This document shows positions 53,974 through 64,000 of a stretch of 64,000 bases of DNA, in pieces; position 1 is the first letter of the stretch, and each line of letters begins with the position of its first letter. Under the pieces are notes generated by a model that saw nothing but the letters and a program-made list of their open reading frames with translations, was not told where the DNA came from and did no database searches. This DNA comes from Didymella arachidicola (taxonomy: Eukaryota > Ascomycota > Dothideomycetes > Pleosporales > Didymellaceae): the NCBI GenBank assembly GCA_016630955.3, contig CM049994.1:62001-126000 (forward strand). The letters run 5' to 3'. The translations under genes were made by a program, and so were the position numbers.

Positions 53974-54273
53974 CTCCACCTTATCGTCCCGTGTGTGGGA
54001 AAGAGGGGGTTAAACGCTAGACATCTGAAGGGTCTCACAGTTAATAGGGCTGGGAAGCTGCAGCGACTACCTGGATAGATATCAGCGATGTGGCCCAAGG
54101 TATAAATAAAGATGCAGGAGCGTCAATACGGAGAAAGGGTGACCGTGCATCATAACAGCTTTCTGAGCCTGGAAACTGACTTGACGCTATGTGTAGTAGC
54201 AAATTTACCAAAGGTAGTTGGAAGTTGTGAGGATGACAAGATTGCGTATACAAGAGCCGGGATGCGTACGCCA

Positions 54274-54313
54274 AAAACAGTACCTGGGCAGACGGCGGAT
54301 CAGACGAGAGAAC
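54274..54313. repeat. 40-nt copy of the left-end sequence of the pogo-type element
   Basis: Aligns without gaps to 63085-63124 with 34 of 40 identical positions, including ACAGTACCT and GCAGACGGCGGATC/ACAGACGGCGGATC, in the same orientation. Flanks are not alike. Likely a relic end of a second element copy. Confidence 0.6.
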
Positions 54314-55043
54314 TTGTCTCCTGTCTAGTTGCCACAAACATCCTTAAACTCTCTGCTTACGGTAGGTAGGAATTCGAGAACAGGAAACAAACAACTCAAA
54401 ACAGGGTATTAGCGATCATTCAGCTGCGTCACCCTGGACGCCTCAAAAGCAGGCCTAATATGTAGCTAGCACTACGCGCTGACAAGAACGCCATGCATAT
54501 GCAGGAGATTCAACTAATACTGCTAAGGAGCTCTAGCGCACCCCAACGTGTCCAGACTCTAGAGATTTTGTTTGTAAGATTCTATAGTCGTATGTATAAA
54601 TATTGTTTAAATGTTTTATACATATCAGTATGATGACATTACTCCCTTTCTTTTGGCAGCAGTCTCATCCAACCCCTAACACTCCAAGAAAGACATTAAG
54701 CAGCATGCAGTATCTGTTATCAACCTAGGCATTTTTGCTTCATGCGCAAGCGAGTCTAAGTACTAAGGCCCATGTTGAAGTCGTACTTTAAGCAAAGCTC
54801 GTAAGCACTAATTCTATTGGTTCTCGAGGATGAGTTCGGTAACAGGGACACAAGGGGTTGGTTGCAGTAAGGTGTACAGATATGATCTGTCAGTCTCGAA
54901 GGCAGTGGGTAACGATGAGTAGTACAGAGTAGACTGTCTAGCTCGAAGGTTGGGTTTGAGATCCAAAGACAAACTTGATAACTTAGGTTGAACACGAACT
55001 ATAAGAGTTGTGTTCCTACGTGCTATATACTTAAGGGTAGGAG

Positions 55044-55144
55044 ATGCTCATTAACAAGCAACTAGAGTTAGTCCAATAAGAACTGCTGAGATGCTCGTGG
55101 ACGAGCTGTCACGTGTCATGCTCATTGACGAGCGGTCACGTGAC
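55044..55144. repeat. Imperfect repeats carrying two CACGTG boxes
   Basis: Two adjacent 27-bp units (55091-55117 and 55118-55144) match at 23 of 27 positions. A 16-bp partial unit lies at 55044-55059. Each full unit ends in a CACGTG core (55110-55115, 55137-55142), the second inside the 10-bp palindrome GTCACGTGAC. Confidence 0.75.
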
Positions 55145-56083
55145 ATGGCCGTGTGGTCGTTCCTCCACTCCTGTCCTGGTGAGTCTGGAGTCTGGTTGGT
55201 GGTTCACTTATTGCTGTGCCGTTCCTGTGCATGAGTATCGTAACAGGCACATCTGCGATTGGCGGCTGCAATCGCATAGGACCCAATCAGATCAAATCAA
55301 CCTCGTGGCTGCAGGAGGCACAATAAGTAAGCAGGCATAGTCAGAGCAATATGTTTGTTATCTCTGCAGGGAAGGAGGCCCGTTAGACATAGTTATTTAA
55401 GCTGCTTAGAGGGCCACTGGTCTCTGCCCATCTAATTGTCAGAAACTATAGCGGGGGGAATTAAGGTGTAAGGTCACAGTACAACAAAACATAGGTCTAG
55501 CAGCCACAAGATCTATTTATACACTGTAGACTGTTCGCTGCTCTCTATAATAGGATGAGTAGGAGTATATATACTAGCTATGCTCCGCAACAGGCCAGTG
55601 TAGCCTATTAGGTGCGAACGTTAGTCAGAGGGCTGACACTAGGTATCCACTAAGTGGCTTTACCAGCGGGTTATTGAACCTTGCAACTAAAGATAGAATC
55701 AACCGCAATAAGAACAACACAGTTAATAAGATCAATGTGCAGATTGTGCTGACCAAGTCCGTTATAAAGGTGATGAGGTAGTCTATGCGAGATCGAAATG
55801 ATACAAGTCTAGATACATCTAATACACTTAGGAAAATGCCGCAGAGCCACAGTTAACTCGGTTGTCAGCGATTCTGCTCTTTAGGGAGGTAACTAGCTGT
55901 GTTTGTGGAGTAGTTCACTTTTGACTGAATTGACTCAGATCCTACAAAGTTGCCAAGAAGTAACTCAAATGTACCCAAGTGCTTTGGTGTAATATAAATG
56001 GTAGTCATGCGAATGTCAGTCGTACAAAAAGTTGACCAAACATATAGATCTTTCCTAGCTAGCGAGCAGAAAGTTCTGTCACG

Positions 56084-58223
56084 CTATTCGAACACCCTGC
56101 CACGGGGGCGTGGGCCTAAGACGATGATCTCTGGCGCATGAAATTTGTAGACTGGATGTTGAGGTTTGATATGTTCAGACATGTCTTTGTCCTGAGAAGG
56201 TACATAGGCCTCGAAATGTCGAGCCTCAAGCGCGTCTTCCAAGCGTCGCACACTTTCATGACGTTCGCCATATCGCGAGAGCCGAGCCGCCAGTGCGTGC
56301 TCAAAGCGCGGTGCAGCATCTTGCCATCGTCCCTCGTTTTGGTAGAAAGTGCCAATGTTCTCGAGGAACCAGATCGTTCTGATCTCGTCGGTACCAAATG
56401 CTTCTTGAGCATCGCACTCGATCTGTGAGAAGATATCATCTGCGCTTTCGTACCGTGCAGCTTTGACAAGACGTTTCGCCAACTGGAGACAAGCAACAAG
56501 GTCATCTCTCGTCTTCTTGTCAGTCGACTGAAGAACAGTCCAAAGGGCCTGCTCGGCCCGATCGAGAGCATCCGACTTCTTCACCACGTCGTCTCTATCT
56601 TCATAGTAGTCAAGAAGGATGGGATAGCAGAGCAGCGGGTATACGAGAAGTTCATCTGGGTACTGCTCGCAATGTCTCATGAGGCGGAGCAAAACAGCCT
56701 CAGCGTCATGGTTTATCTCACCACCTCGGATCACCCGGCTGATCTGTGCTCGTAGCGTAGAGGGCGCTAATGGACCATCTGACGGTATAGAGAGTGGTAT
56801 GCCATGTTCTTGTGCCTGTAAATCCGTCATGCTGTGAGCATTGGTTGCATCCGTGCGTTGGATTTGGTCTATCATCGGCGGATGAGTGGTATCAGGTGCA
56901 GACGGTTCTTTGTCTGCCTCGTGAAGAATCTGCTGCAGCAAGTCTGCAGCTTGTTCCCTGCGCCCCCAGTTACGAAACATATCGCAGACACTGAGGATGT
57001 GGTCCAGCGTTCGCGCATGACCCAAGCCGAAGTCTTCCAAGTGTGCTTGGTTGAGCCAGTCAAGCACAGTGTCCGCATCCTGCATGCGTACCTGGTCTGC
57101 GAAAAATGACGCAAGCTTGTAAGCAACAGCGACAGTTTCTGGGTGGGTGGTGGAGAGAAGGCGGTCGAATCCTTCTAATGCGCTCCGAAATTTTGCTTCA
57201 GCGTTGTCTGGCCGACCAGATCGCTCTTCTGCGAGGGCTTCGGTATACTGCGCTTGGAAGTCGGCTTTGTTGGAACCATTCCATATTAGTCTCACCTGTG
57301 GTTGACTTCGATCAATTTTGGCAGGAGGAGTCCAAGTTGGCTGAGCTATTCGTGTTGCAGTAGGACGACGGTCTGAGGGAGAATTGAAAGGGTTGCCCGG
57401 AGTCCTGTACTTGATATCACTCGGGGTTCCTACGTCTGTGATCTTCGATCAGTGCGACTGGATCGAAAAGCCGAGTATTATAGTGTACCTAGAGATCCTT
57501 GAGGATGCGAATCGCCTTTGTTTCGCTCAATCCAGGATTGGATGTTGGCCCGAGTCAGTACTCGACCACCGAATTCGAATTCCGTATCTTTTCCTTCTTC
57601 CATTTGCCTCTGGTCAGCTTTTGAACGGATGAACTCACCAATTTGCATAGGGATGTTCTTCGACCACTTCCATTTTTTGAACTGCTTCTTGTACTGATCG
57701 ACACTTGTAGTCATCATCAGAATACCGCGTACCCCAAATTCCGAGCCTTCGGTGCGGCGGAGACTTACGATGCGTGAAAATGATGTTTGTCTGACATGAT
57801 CACTTTCATCTCTGGGAGTGCTTTGTCCTCCTCGATCCAGAGTTTATGAATAATAATCTTATGTCTAATCCACTCAGCAGCAGAGATAGTTGTCGTGCGC
57901 CCTGATGCATTCTGTGTGTGCGTTGACGGACGAACAGGTGGGTCAGACCATGCTGCGGCACCTGGAAAGCTCACTCTTGGCGGCTGAGGATGTACACCGA
58001 ACGCGTCTTCAGGAGGATGCCACATGTGGTCCGCAGGGCCCGCATAGTGATCAGGAGCAGGAGGTACATCTCTGCGGGTGTATTGCGGAAGATGATCCTG
58101 CTGGACGTAGCCGCTTTGATGTTGGGTTGTTGCGGACCTGGGTGAAGGAGGTGGGCCCATTGTATCTTGCGCAGAAGTATTTTGAATATTGTTCAACGAG
58201 AAGTCGTAATAGGGAAGCTCCAT
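56084..58223 (-). CDS. Clr5-domain protein with TPR-like repeats
   Basis: Three exons: 57769-58223, 57489-57703 and 56084-57429, with introns of 65 and 59 nt, give 671 aa from MELPYYDFSLNN. Residues about 115-170 form a Clr5-like N-terminal domain: AAEWIRHKIIIHKLWIEED, then MSDKHHFHAS-VDQYKKQFKKWKWSKNIP across the first junction. The second part has TPR-like helices (YTEALAEERSGRPDNAEAKFRSALEGF, IGTFYQNEGRWQDAAPRFEHAL). Clr5-TPR proteins are frequent, variable fungal genes of unclear role; the domain is named after an S. pombe silencing factor. Gene looks intact but lies in the gene-poor stretch. Confidence 0.8.
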
Positions 58224-58930
58224 TGCAAACTACTGTAGAAACTGTAGAGAAAGGGATGAAGTCGGAACCGCAAAAGTGATGCGAGGCCGAGCGAATGTAA
58301 GCCTGGGGCTGAAGGCGCAGCACCAGGGTTGTGCAATTCAGCAGGCGGCATGATGTGACCGCAGCAGACGCATAGATGCCTGTTAGGCTACCGTTTTGGA
58401 AGGTATATTGACGCCTTGATCTGCCTCATCGCACTGACGATGCCAGCTCGGGGAACTGTGCAATGCGCGCACCTATGTGTTGCGTAGTGGTCTGTTGTGG
58501 GGCTGTCTTGCACTGCCTCGCGTTATTGGCTAACTCGAAGTGCCCCAAGGTGCCCTCGAAAGTGCGCACCAAAAAGGCGACAGGGGACCTGACAAAAGTT
58601 CAGACGGCCCGCCTGCAGCAGAAACCTGACACGGTGCACCCTTGTTTGAACCGCCCGCGACTCCGCATCAGCCTGCCAGTCACGCCACGCAAGCACCTGG
58701 CACTTTCGATCGTAGAGGTGCTCCTAAAGTGCCGCCTTCGTCAGTAGCCGCACGGTTCAGCACACAGCCTCACCACACGGAATCGAGCCTCTACTGTCCT
58801 GATTGTACCACTTGGGCGCCCCAGGACCTTGAGCCGAAGCTCAATGGTTGTGGCATCTCGAATCATGTGCAGTGCATGACGCTTTCTCAACAGCTTCATC
58901 ATTGGTCTGCGGCTCTCGTAACTGAGATGG

Positions 58931-58970
58931 CAAAGTTCCCCAAAGTTCCCCAAAGCTTCCCAAAGTGTCG
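58931..58970. repeat. Four 10-bp tandem units, decaying rightward
   Basis: CAAAGTTCCC twice, then CAAAGCTTCC, then CAAAGTGTCG. Non-coding. Confidence 0.8.
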
Positions 58971-59195
58971 AAAGAGCTGCGGAAAGTGCCCATTCGTACT
59001 TATTTTACCACTTGGTCAGCGAAATAGTCTGTCCATGCAATACGATTCGTCGCCCAAGCTGCACAGGCCCTCGGTCTATCCCGCGAAAGTGCTTCTACAA
59101 TGGCACTTCGACATCGCCGAGATAGCCATGTAATAAAGGACTAGAGGTTTGCAGTTGGCGCTCTCTGGTACCTGTCCCAGACAACTACTTGGAAG

Positions 59196-59202
59196 TATAA
59201 AT
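59196..59202 (+). promoter_or_regulatory. TATA box upstream of the small Cys-containing protein gene
   Basis: TATAAAT 147 bp upstream of the ATG at 59343, followed by a pyrimidine-rich leader (CTTTCCTTCCCCTCTCACG) directly before the start, the usual fungal arrangement. Confidence 0.5.
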
Positions 59203-59342
59203 CCCGCCTCTCAGTTGCTTTTCATAGGATTCTAGTCATTCGAGTCTTGAGCTCATCATTCAGACAGTCCACCTCGTCTCTACTGAAGCTCCTCATCCTA
59301 AAACGTTCCATATCTTGACCTGTCTTTCCTTCCCCTCTCACG

Positions 59343-59748
59343 ATGGGGCTGTCTCTACAAACTTCCCAACAACCCAGCAATGATGGACAAAATGTTCAGT
59401 GCATACAATGTTGTGCTAAGGGTAGCAAGAACGCTGGACGACATCCCGTAAGCATACCAGCTAACGCTGTATAAGTGAAATGACCAGCTAATGAAACATC
59501 AACATCAGGATGAACAGTGTAGTCGGGCTCCCTTAAACAATGAGATGTCTTATATCGAAGTGCAACGCAATTGGACCGGTCCTCAAGCAGACAAAAATGG
59601 TCATGCTTCAAAGCCACCCTTGACACAGGCAATTGAAGAGACTGAATTACAGGGGTATGCACTCCGCCGTTGGAGGGATGAGTGTATGCGAGAGCAACCA
59701 TATCATATCATTGGTTCGGTTCCCAGCAGCACTTCCGGCCAGCATTGA
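59343..59748 (+). CDS. Small hypothetical protein with a Cys cluster
   Basis: Exons 59343-59447 and 59488-59748, separated by a 40-nt intron with GTAAGC, a GCTAAC branch site and a CCAG acceptor, give 121 aa. Early residues include QCIQCCAKGSKNAGRHP (C-x2-CC). There is no signal peptide or membrane segment. I do not recognise a family. Support comes from the TATA box, the leader and the clean intron. It may be a fragment of a longer gene, such as a decayed copy in this gene-poor stretch. Its neighbour is the AAA ATPase on the same strand. Confidence 0.45.
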
Positions 59749-60287
59749 GAGAGCTGTAGCTAGGAAGTGGCTAGTGTCTCTTCAGATGAATATTTACTCC
59801 GTTCGAAATCCTTGCATGTCTTCTCCCTGCAGTGTGGCAGTTGTCGCTTAGGTTTTCAACAGGCATAACTTTTCGGGTGTTTTATGTACGGCTGGTGGCG
59901 CTGACACAACCAAGTGGCGCATGCAGACAGGGGTGGACCTGCTTGTTTCACAGCAGCCGAATGCAGGCAGTTACCTGTCCGCCTAGACCTTCCACACAAG
60001 CTTGAGCATAGCCTTGTGGCTTCAGCTGTTGCATAAAGCCCGCTGCTCATACCAGACGGTTGGCCAGCACTTGGACTCCCGTTTTTACTCGCCATTCCAT
60101 TGCACACATCTTCAGCCTGATTGACTAGCATATCGTTCTCTTACCCCGAGCAGAACATCAGTTTGGAATTCAGGAAGTCTACATCACTACAACGGAACAA
60201 CTGGGGCGCCAACAAGCTCTGCAGGACAGGTAAAGCTGCATTCAACAACCTCTGTACCTTTCATCCTTGACCAGAAACGGGATAGCA
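59749..60287. other. Leader or intergenic region before the AAA ATPase gene
   Basis: 539 bp. A good intron (60230-60274, GTAAAG donor, CCAG acceptor) ends 13 bp before the chosen ATG. The upstream frame (about 60151-60229, QEVYITTTEQLGRQQ) is open into it, so there may be a 5' UTR intron or one more coding exon. No ATG is found in that frame. Confidence 0.45.
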
Positions 60288-62449
60288 ATGGACTTCGCAA
60301 CCCCCATGGTCTTTACGACCGCCAGAGATGAGCCTGATGATACAGATCCAAGAAGAGGTCAAAAGTTAGAAATCAAGATGTACGAATCTCGCTACAACTC
60401 CGTAGGAACACGCATCACCTTGAGCGCTGGCACGAAGCGAGCGACGTTTCCCTCTACAGATCCAGAAAAGCATCTAGAGTCCGCGCTCCTAGTTACGAGG
60501 TTCTACGACAACGATAAAGAGCTAGAATACACCCAGATGGAGGTCAAATCGCCCCACATAAGGTCAGCTCTTCGAGCAGTGATCAAAGAATACCCCGGTC
60601 TGACCTTCGATACCGGAAGTATCCTCATACGGGACGAGCCTCGATGCATATTCCACTATCGCGAACAGCTTCGTGACTATGGGATGGGTCTTGAAGATCA
60701 GACAGCGGTACAGCACATTGTGTACTTCCTGAACTACATGTACACCTCGCTCAGCCGCGAGATATCGAGCTACTACACCTTTATGGAGTCCACAGCCGCA
60801 CCTGGAATCGAGTTTGATTTTCTCTGGATGGCGTTCAAGCCAGGTAGTCTACTCTTCACCACAAACCAGGGTATCAAGCGAATCCTCCGTCTGCGCTCGA
60901 TGCGGAAGGGTCGCTACGAGAGGTGGCTGCTTACCACAGAAAAGCTCGCATACAATGGTGATGATGTTGGACGGATTACTGTGACCATTACTATCCCGTG
61001 GTATGACGGCTTTAAGCCTCTTCAAGAGCTGAAGGCATATCCGCTCCATTACCACCCCGAAGAGTCCAAGATCTATCAGGATCTTATCGACCGAGGCCAT
61101 AAGTATGTCTCTTTCAAAGATGTGAGCCACCGATTCTACTCTGGCGTTGCGAAATCCCTGTCGCCATATCAAACTACAAACATTGACGGAGAAGAGGACT
61201 ATCCCATACAGCCTATTAAGGTGAGCCATAACTACAAACACATATTTGGGTTGCGCTTACCTACCTTAGATCAACGGAAGGATCATTGTGGATGTCAAAA
61301 AATTTGGCTTGGTCAGGCCAACATATCAAGAGCACATTGCGCCAACAGATATCGTGAAGATTGGGGCCAACGGGGCACCACTCATACGCGACGAAGAGTG
61401 GTGCCTGTTCGATTCCCATGTGCCCGGCTTCTCCCTGTCGGCCAAAAGATGGTGCTTCTTCGAACTTGATCGAATGACCGAATTTGAGTACAACACCAGA
61501 GCTTTCGAGTCGTTAGCCTTACCTCACGAGCAAAAGGCAATGCTATCGTCACTAATCACAGCACACACGACAGAGCTGCAATTCGATGATCTGGTGAAAG
61601 GTAAAGGTAAGGGACTGATCTTTTTGCTTCATGGTGAGCCAGGTGTTGGGAAAACTCTCACAGCCGGTAAGTCATCATTTGTGCAGCACAGCTCGGTCAC
61701 ATACTTATCTCTTGGATAGAAAGTTTGAGTGATTACGCTGGCCGACCCCTGTACTCCATAAGCTGTGGTGACCTTGGCACCACAGCGGTGGAGTGTGAGA
61801 AGGCGCTCGTTGAGATCCTTGACTTAGCGACCGGTTGGAATGCAGTACTGCTCATCGACGAAGCGGACGTGTTCTTGGAGCAACGAAGCTTGCATGATTT
61901 GGTCAGAAACGGCGTCGTAGCAGGTAACTCCTCCAACGCGCATACAAGACTATTCTAGATGGACTAACCTATGTGGCTCCAGTGTTTTTAAGACTCCTTG
62001 AATACTTTGAAGGCATTATGTTCCTCACCACCAACCGCATCATGAATTTCGACACAGCTTTTAAATCTCGCATCCACTTGGCCATCAAATACCCGGGACT
62101 ATCCCGGATCTCACAGCGTCAGCTATGGACGACCTTCATCACGAACGACTTCCAGCGTTATGCGCCTTACTGGCTCACCGAGGATCTTCTGGACGATCTC
62201 GGGGCCAGTAGAGAGCTGAACGGGCGTCAGATCAAGAACGTCGTACGCACAGCAATGGCTCTGGCCGTCGCAGCAAATCGAGAATTGCAAGCGCAGGACA
62301 TCTACACTAGCTTGAACGCTATGGAGGACTTTGAGAAAGATTTCGAAGAGGCCATGCATGAAAGCCTAGCTGCGGATAATGCGCACGGTCACAAGAGCCA
62401 CCGGACATCAGCGACCGGACATGGACAAAAGAGGAGACGGCTTGACTGA
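60288..62449 (+). CDS. AAA ATPase with DUF7025-like N-terminal domain
   Basis: Four exons: 60288-61220, 61270-61666, 61720-61923 and 61983-62449, with introns of 49, 53 and 59 nt, give 666 aa starting MDFATPMVFTTARDEP. The AAA core is intact: Walker A GEPGVGKT (about 433), Walker B LLIDEADVF (about 487), sensor TTNR (about 526) and an SRIHLAIKYPGL box with the expected Arg. The N-terminal half (EIKMYESRYNS, SPHIRSALRAVIKEYPG, FDFLWMAFKPG) has the layout of the domain that fungi place before such AAA modules (DUF7025 from memory). Role unknown; these genes are numerous and variable in filamentous fungi. The C-terminus ends with a basic GQKRRRLD, a possible nuclear signal. A further upstream exon is possible. 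Confidence 0.85.
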
Positions 62450-63084
62450 AGCCCTGCAATCAATTGAGAGACAAATGTAATCAAAACCGAATGACATCTG
62501 TCTTTGTTTTCGAGCGTTGGTCGTGAACAACGGCTCTCTCTCCTCATTTCAATGACCAAGAAGCCTGTATGTGCACAGTTTTGAAAGTCGATGAACGGGT
62601 CAAAAGATAATGTCGAATAAGATTCTATCTGAGGTTAGTCAGCTATAGAATGCTGTGCGATAAGCTACTTAGCCCAAGTGAAGTTGAACGCGATTCATTG
62701 AAGGCGTATTGATACATAACGATTCTATAGGAGGCTTAGGAGATGCCTTTGTTAGTCCCAACAGCGTCGCGGTTTCCTTGGTCGCTTAATGGTATGTCGC
62801 ACATTATTGTTAATAGGATTGGATTTAATCGGAGCTGAGTTACTCAAAACGACTGCCTCTTACTCTGTTGCCCGCTAGGCGGCCATGCAGGCTCTCCAGT
62901 TTTCGTTCATGCCCGCCTGTTTCCGGGCTTTCATTATCGACATGACTTTTGTAACCATTCAATTGGCTAGGGATGTTTCCGTGTTCTAAGATATAAGTTA
63001 GCAAATTGGCCCGTATTGGCTAGCAATGTGGGTGGTGTTCGTTGGACTGGCTCCCGTAACCCGTAAACGCGACGCAAAAATCTC
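62450..63084. other. AT-rich intergenic region
   Basis: About 640 bp between the AAA gene and the proposed transposon end. Short TA-rich words, no gene seen. Confidence 0.45.
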
Positions 63085-64000
63085 AAAACAGTACCTTGAC
63101 AGACGGCGGATCGGACAGAAGAACACACATTCTCCCGAGCTATGTGCGAGATTAGTAATGCTCCCAGACCCGCAATTTGCACTTTGTCAATATCAGCAAG
63201 TGTCCACAAAATGCACAGGTAGCGAGACCTCATGTCTACGCTACGGAGGCCCATCATACTCCCGGCCGGCCTTGTCATATTCAGTGTGCAGGAGTCGTGC
63301 GGCCTCACGTGCAGGGCCGTGCCTGGCGTGGAGCATACCAGCCGCAACTTATGACGACACCATCCAATTGCCGGTCTCCAGGCTCATTGTGTAGAAGATT
63401 GTCCGAGACCGCGGATCATGGATGTAAGGATGGAAGTGGGGTATACCCTCGTCTGTAAGATAAATGTGCCCATGCCCCGCAACCTTACCGAGTCCGTGCG
63501 CGTGACGCCCACCATCGCGTAACGCCCCGCTAAGCAAATCGCACCCCATCTTCAACACCCCATAGCTCAGTCAATATGGACTCAATTCAAGAAGCGGCTA
63601 CAGAATTCGATTTGCGCAATCATAAAGAACAACTTTCATACACAAAGTTTGCTAAAGCAAAGGGAGTTGATCGGTCTACGTTAGCGCGGAGGCACAAAGG
63701 GGTTTCAACTTCTAGGGAGGTCAAAGCAGTTAACCAACGGAAACTCAACAACACTGAAGAACAAGAGCTTATTAAGCTTATTAATAAGCTTACTGAGGAC
63801 GGATTCCCTCCTAACAGGCTTCAAATCCGAAATTACGCGTCTAAAGTAGCTGGTAGCAGCGTCTCTGATAGCTGGGTTACTCGCTTCCTCCACCGTCACA
63901 CAGCTGAACTGGTCACCAAATGGGCAACAGGGAAGGATCGCAATCGCCACCAAGCTGACTCAGGGGCTTCTTTTGAGGCCTACTTCACACTTCTACACAG
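63085..64000 (+). mobile_element. Pogo/Fot1-type DNA transposon, right part beyond window
   Basis: The left limit is put at the sequence shared with 54274-54313 (ACAGTACCT...), which is a likely terminal repeat. The transposase ORF starts about 490 bp inside. The right end is outside the window, so neither the inverted repeat nor the target-site duplication can be confirmed. Confidence 0.55.
63576..64000 (+). CDS. Transposase, pogo/Fot1 type with CENP-B-like DNA-binding domain (N-terminal part)
   Basis: Open frame from ATG 63576 to the window end, at least 141 residues without a stop. The start MDSIQEAATEFDLRN, a helix-turn-helix (SYTKFAKAKGVDRSTLARRHKGV, about 24-46) and a second HTH_CENPB-like unit ending SWVTRFLHRHTAELVTKW are the standard order of Fot1/pogo transposases. 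The next words (HQADSGASFEAYFTLL) lead into the linker before the DDE catalytic domain, which lies outside. There is no sign of RIP-type damage in the visible part, so the copy may be recent. Confidence 0.85.
   Translation, partial: MDSIQEAATEFDLRNHKEQLSYTKFAKAKGVDRSTLARRHKGVSTSREVKAVNQRKLNNTEEQELIKLINKLTEDGFPPNRLQIRNYASKVAGSSVSDSWVTRFLHRHTAELVTKWATGKDRNRHQADSGASFEAYFTLLH

Larger units (their letters stand above)
53974..56083. other. Gene-free, AT-rich stretch with repeat remnants
   Basis: About 2.1 kb. It includes a 40-nt copy of the transposon end (54274-54313) and the tandem CACGTG repeat (55091-55144). Otherwise it is dense in stop codons on all frames, with TA-rich words. It reads as decayed transposon DNA. 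Confidence 0.5.
58224..59342. other. Intergenic with repeated AAAGTGC-type words and a 10-bp tandem repeat
   Basis: About 1.1 kb. The words AAAGTGC or AAGTGCC recur at several places between 58530 and 59100, and four 10-bp units lie at 58931-58970. The 163-codon ORF starting with TTG at 58642 has no motif and I do not call it. A TATA box near the right end belongs to the next gene. Confidence 0.45.

Noticed and set aside
58642..59133. 163-codon plus-strand ORF with a few Cys and His
   Set aside because: Starts with TTG, overlaps simple repeats, and the Cys spacing fits no known zinc motif.
1..64000. CRISPR arrays, operon-type ribosome-binding sites, prokaryotic origins
   Set aside because: The sequence is clearly eukaryotic with spliceosomal introns. 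No regularly spaced repeat arrays were seen.

Overview
The window is nuclear DNA from a filamentous ascomycete (Pezizomycotina, most likely a dothideomycete). This rests on the gene content (CFT1, BRR2, PFA4, ALG12, PEX5, TMA22, CMC2 and NF-YB/HAP3 orthologues), on many introns of about 40-60 nt with GTRNGT donors and CTAAC branch sites, and on a family of LPPELRNKIY...CRQ-ET proteins that I associate with Dothideomycetes. All exon boundaries are my own splice-site readings on the sequence. Family names come from recognised motifs, not from searches.

Layout. 1-6.7 kb: the 5' part of a lysosomal cobalamin transporter gene (-, running off the left edge) and CFT1 (+), divergent. 6.7-17.9 kb: a gene-sparse stretch with three intact and one broken member of the LPPELRNKIY family, a decayed S41-type protease gene, and one healthy secreted choice-of-anchor B-like protein. 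17.9-51.7 kb: a dense housekeeping block. It holds BRR2, a CLIP-170-like CAP-Gly protein, an APH-type kinase-fold protein, two more LPPELRNKIY genes, SmG and NTR2 (head to head), PEX5, a mitochondrial two-RRM protein, AMP deaminase, NF-YB/HAP3, an alpha/beta hydrolase, PFA4 and ALG12 (head to head), TMA22, prefoldin subunit 2 and CMC2. 51.7-64 kb: an AT-richer, gene-poor accessory stretch with a broken ankyrin gene, a Clr5-TPR protein, a small Cys-containing protein, a DUF7025-like/AAA ATPase, and at the right edge a pogo/Fot1-type DNA transposon cut by the window end.

How the genes relate. There is no biosynthetic cluster. RNA processing is well represented (CFT1 for 3'-end formation; BRR2, SmG and NTR2 for the spliceosome), and SmG and NTR2 share a 215-bp bidirectional promoter. 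PFA4 and ALG12 share a 152-bp one. The most striking non-coding signal is upstream of the NF-YB/HAP3 gene: a perfect 26-bp inverted repeat whose 11-nt loop carries a full consensus CCAAT (NF-Y) site, which suggests autoregulation. Other unusual points are a start codon split by an intron, a 20-nt internal exon in TMA22, a 3n open intron in NTR2, an alternative open first exon in NF-YB, and a repeated C-to-G compositional switch towards the 3' ends of several genes.
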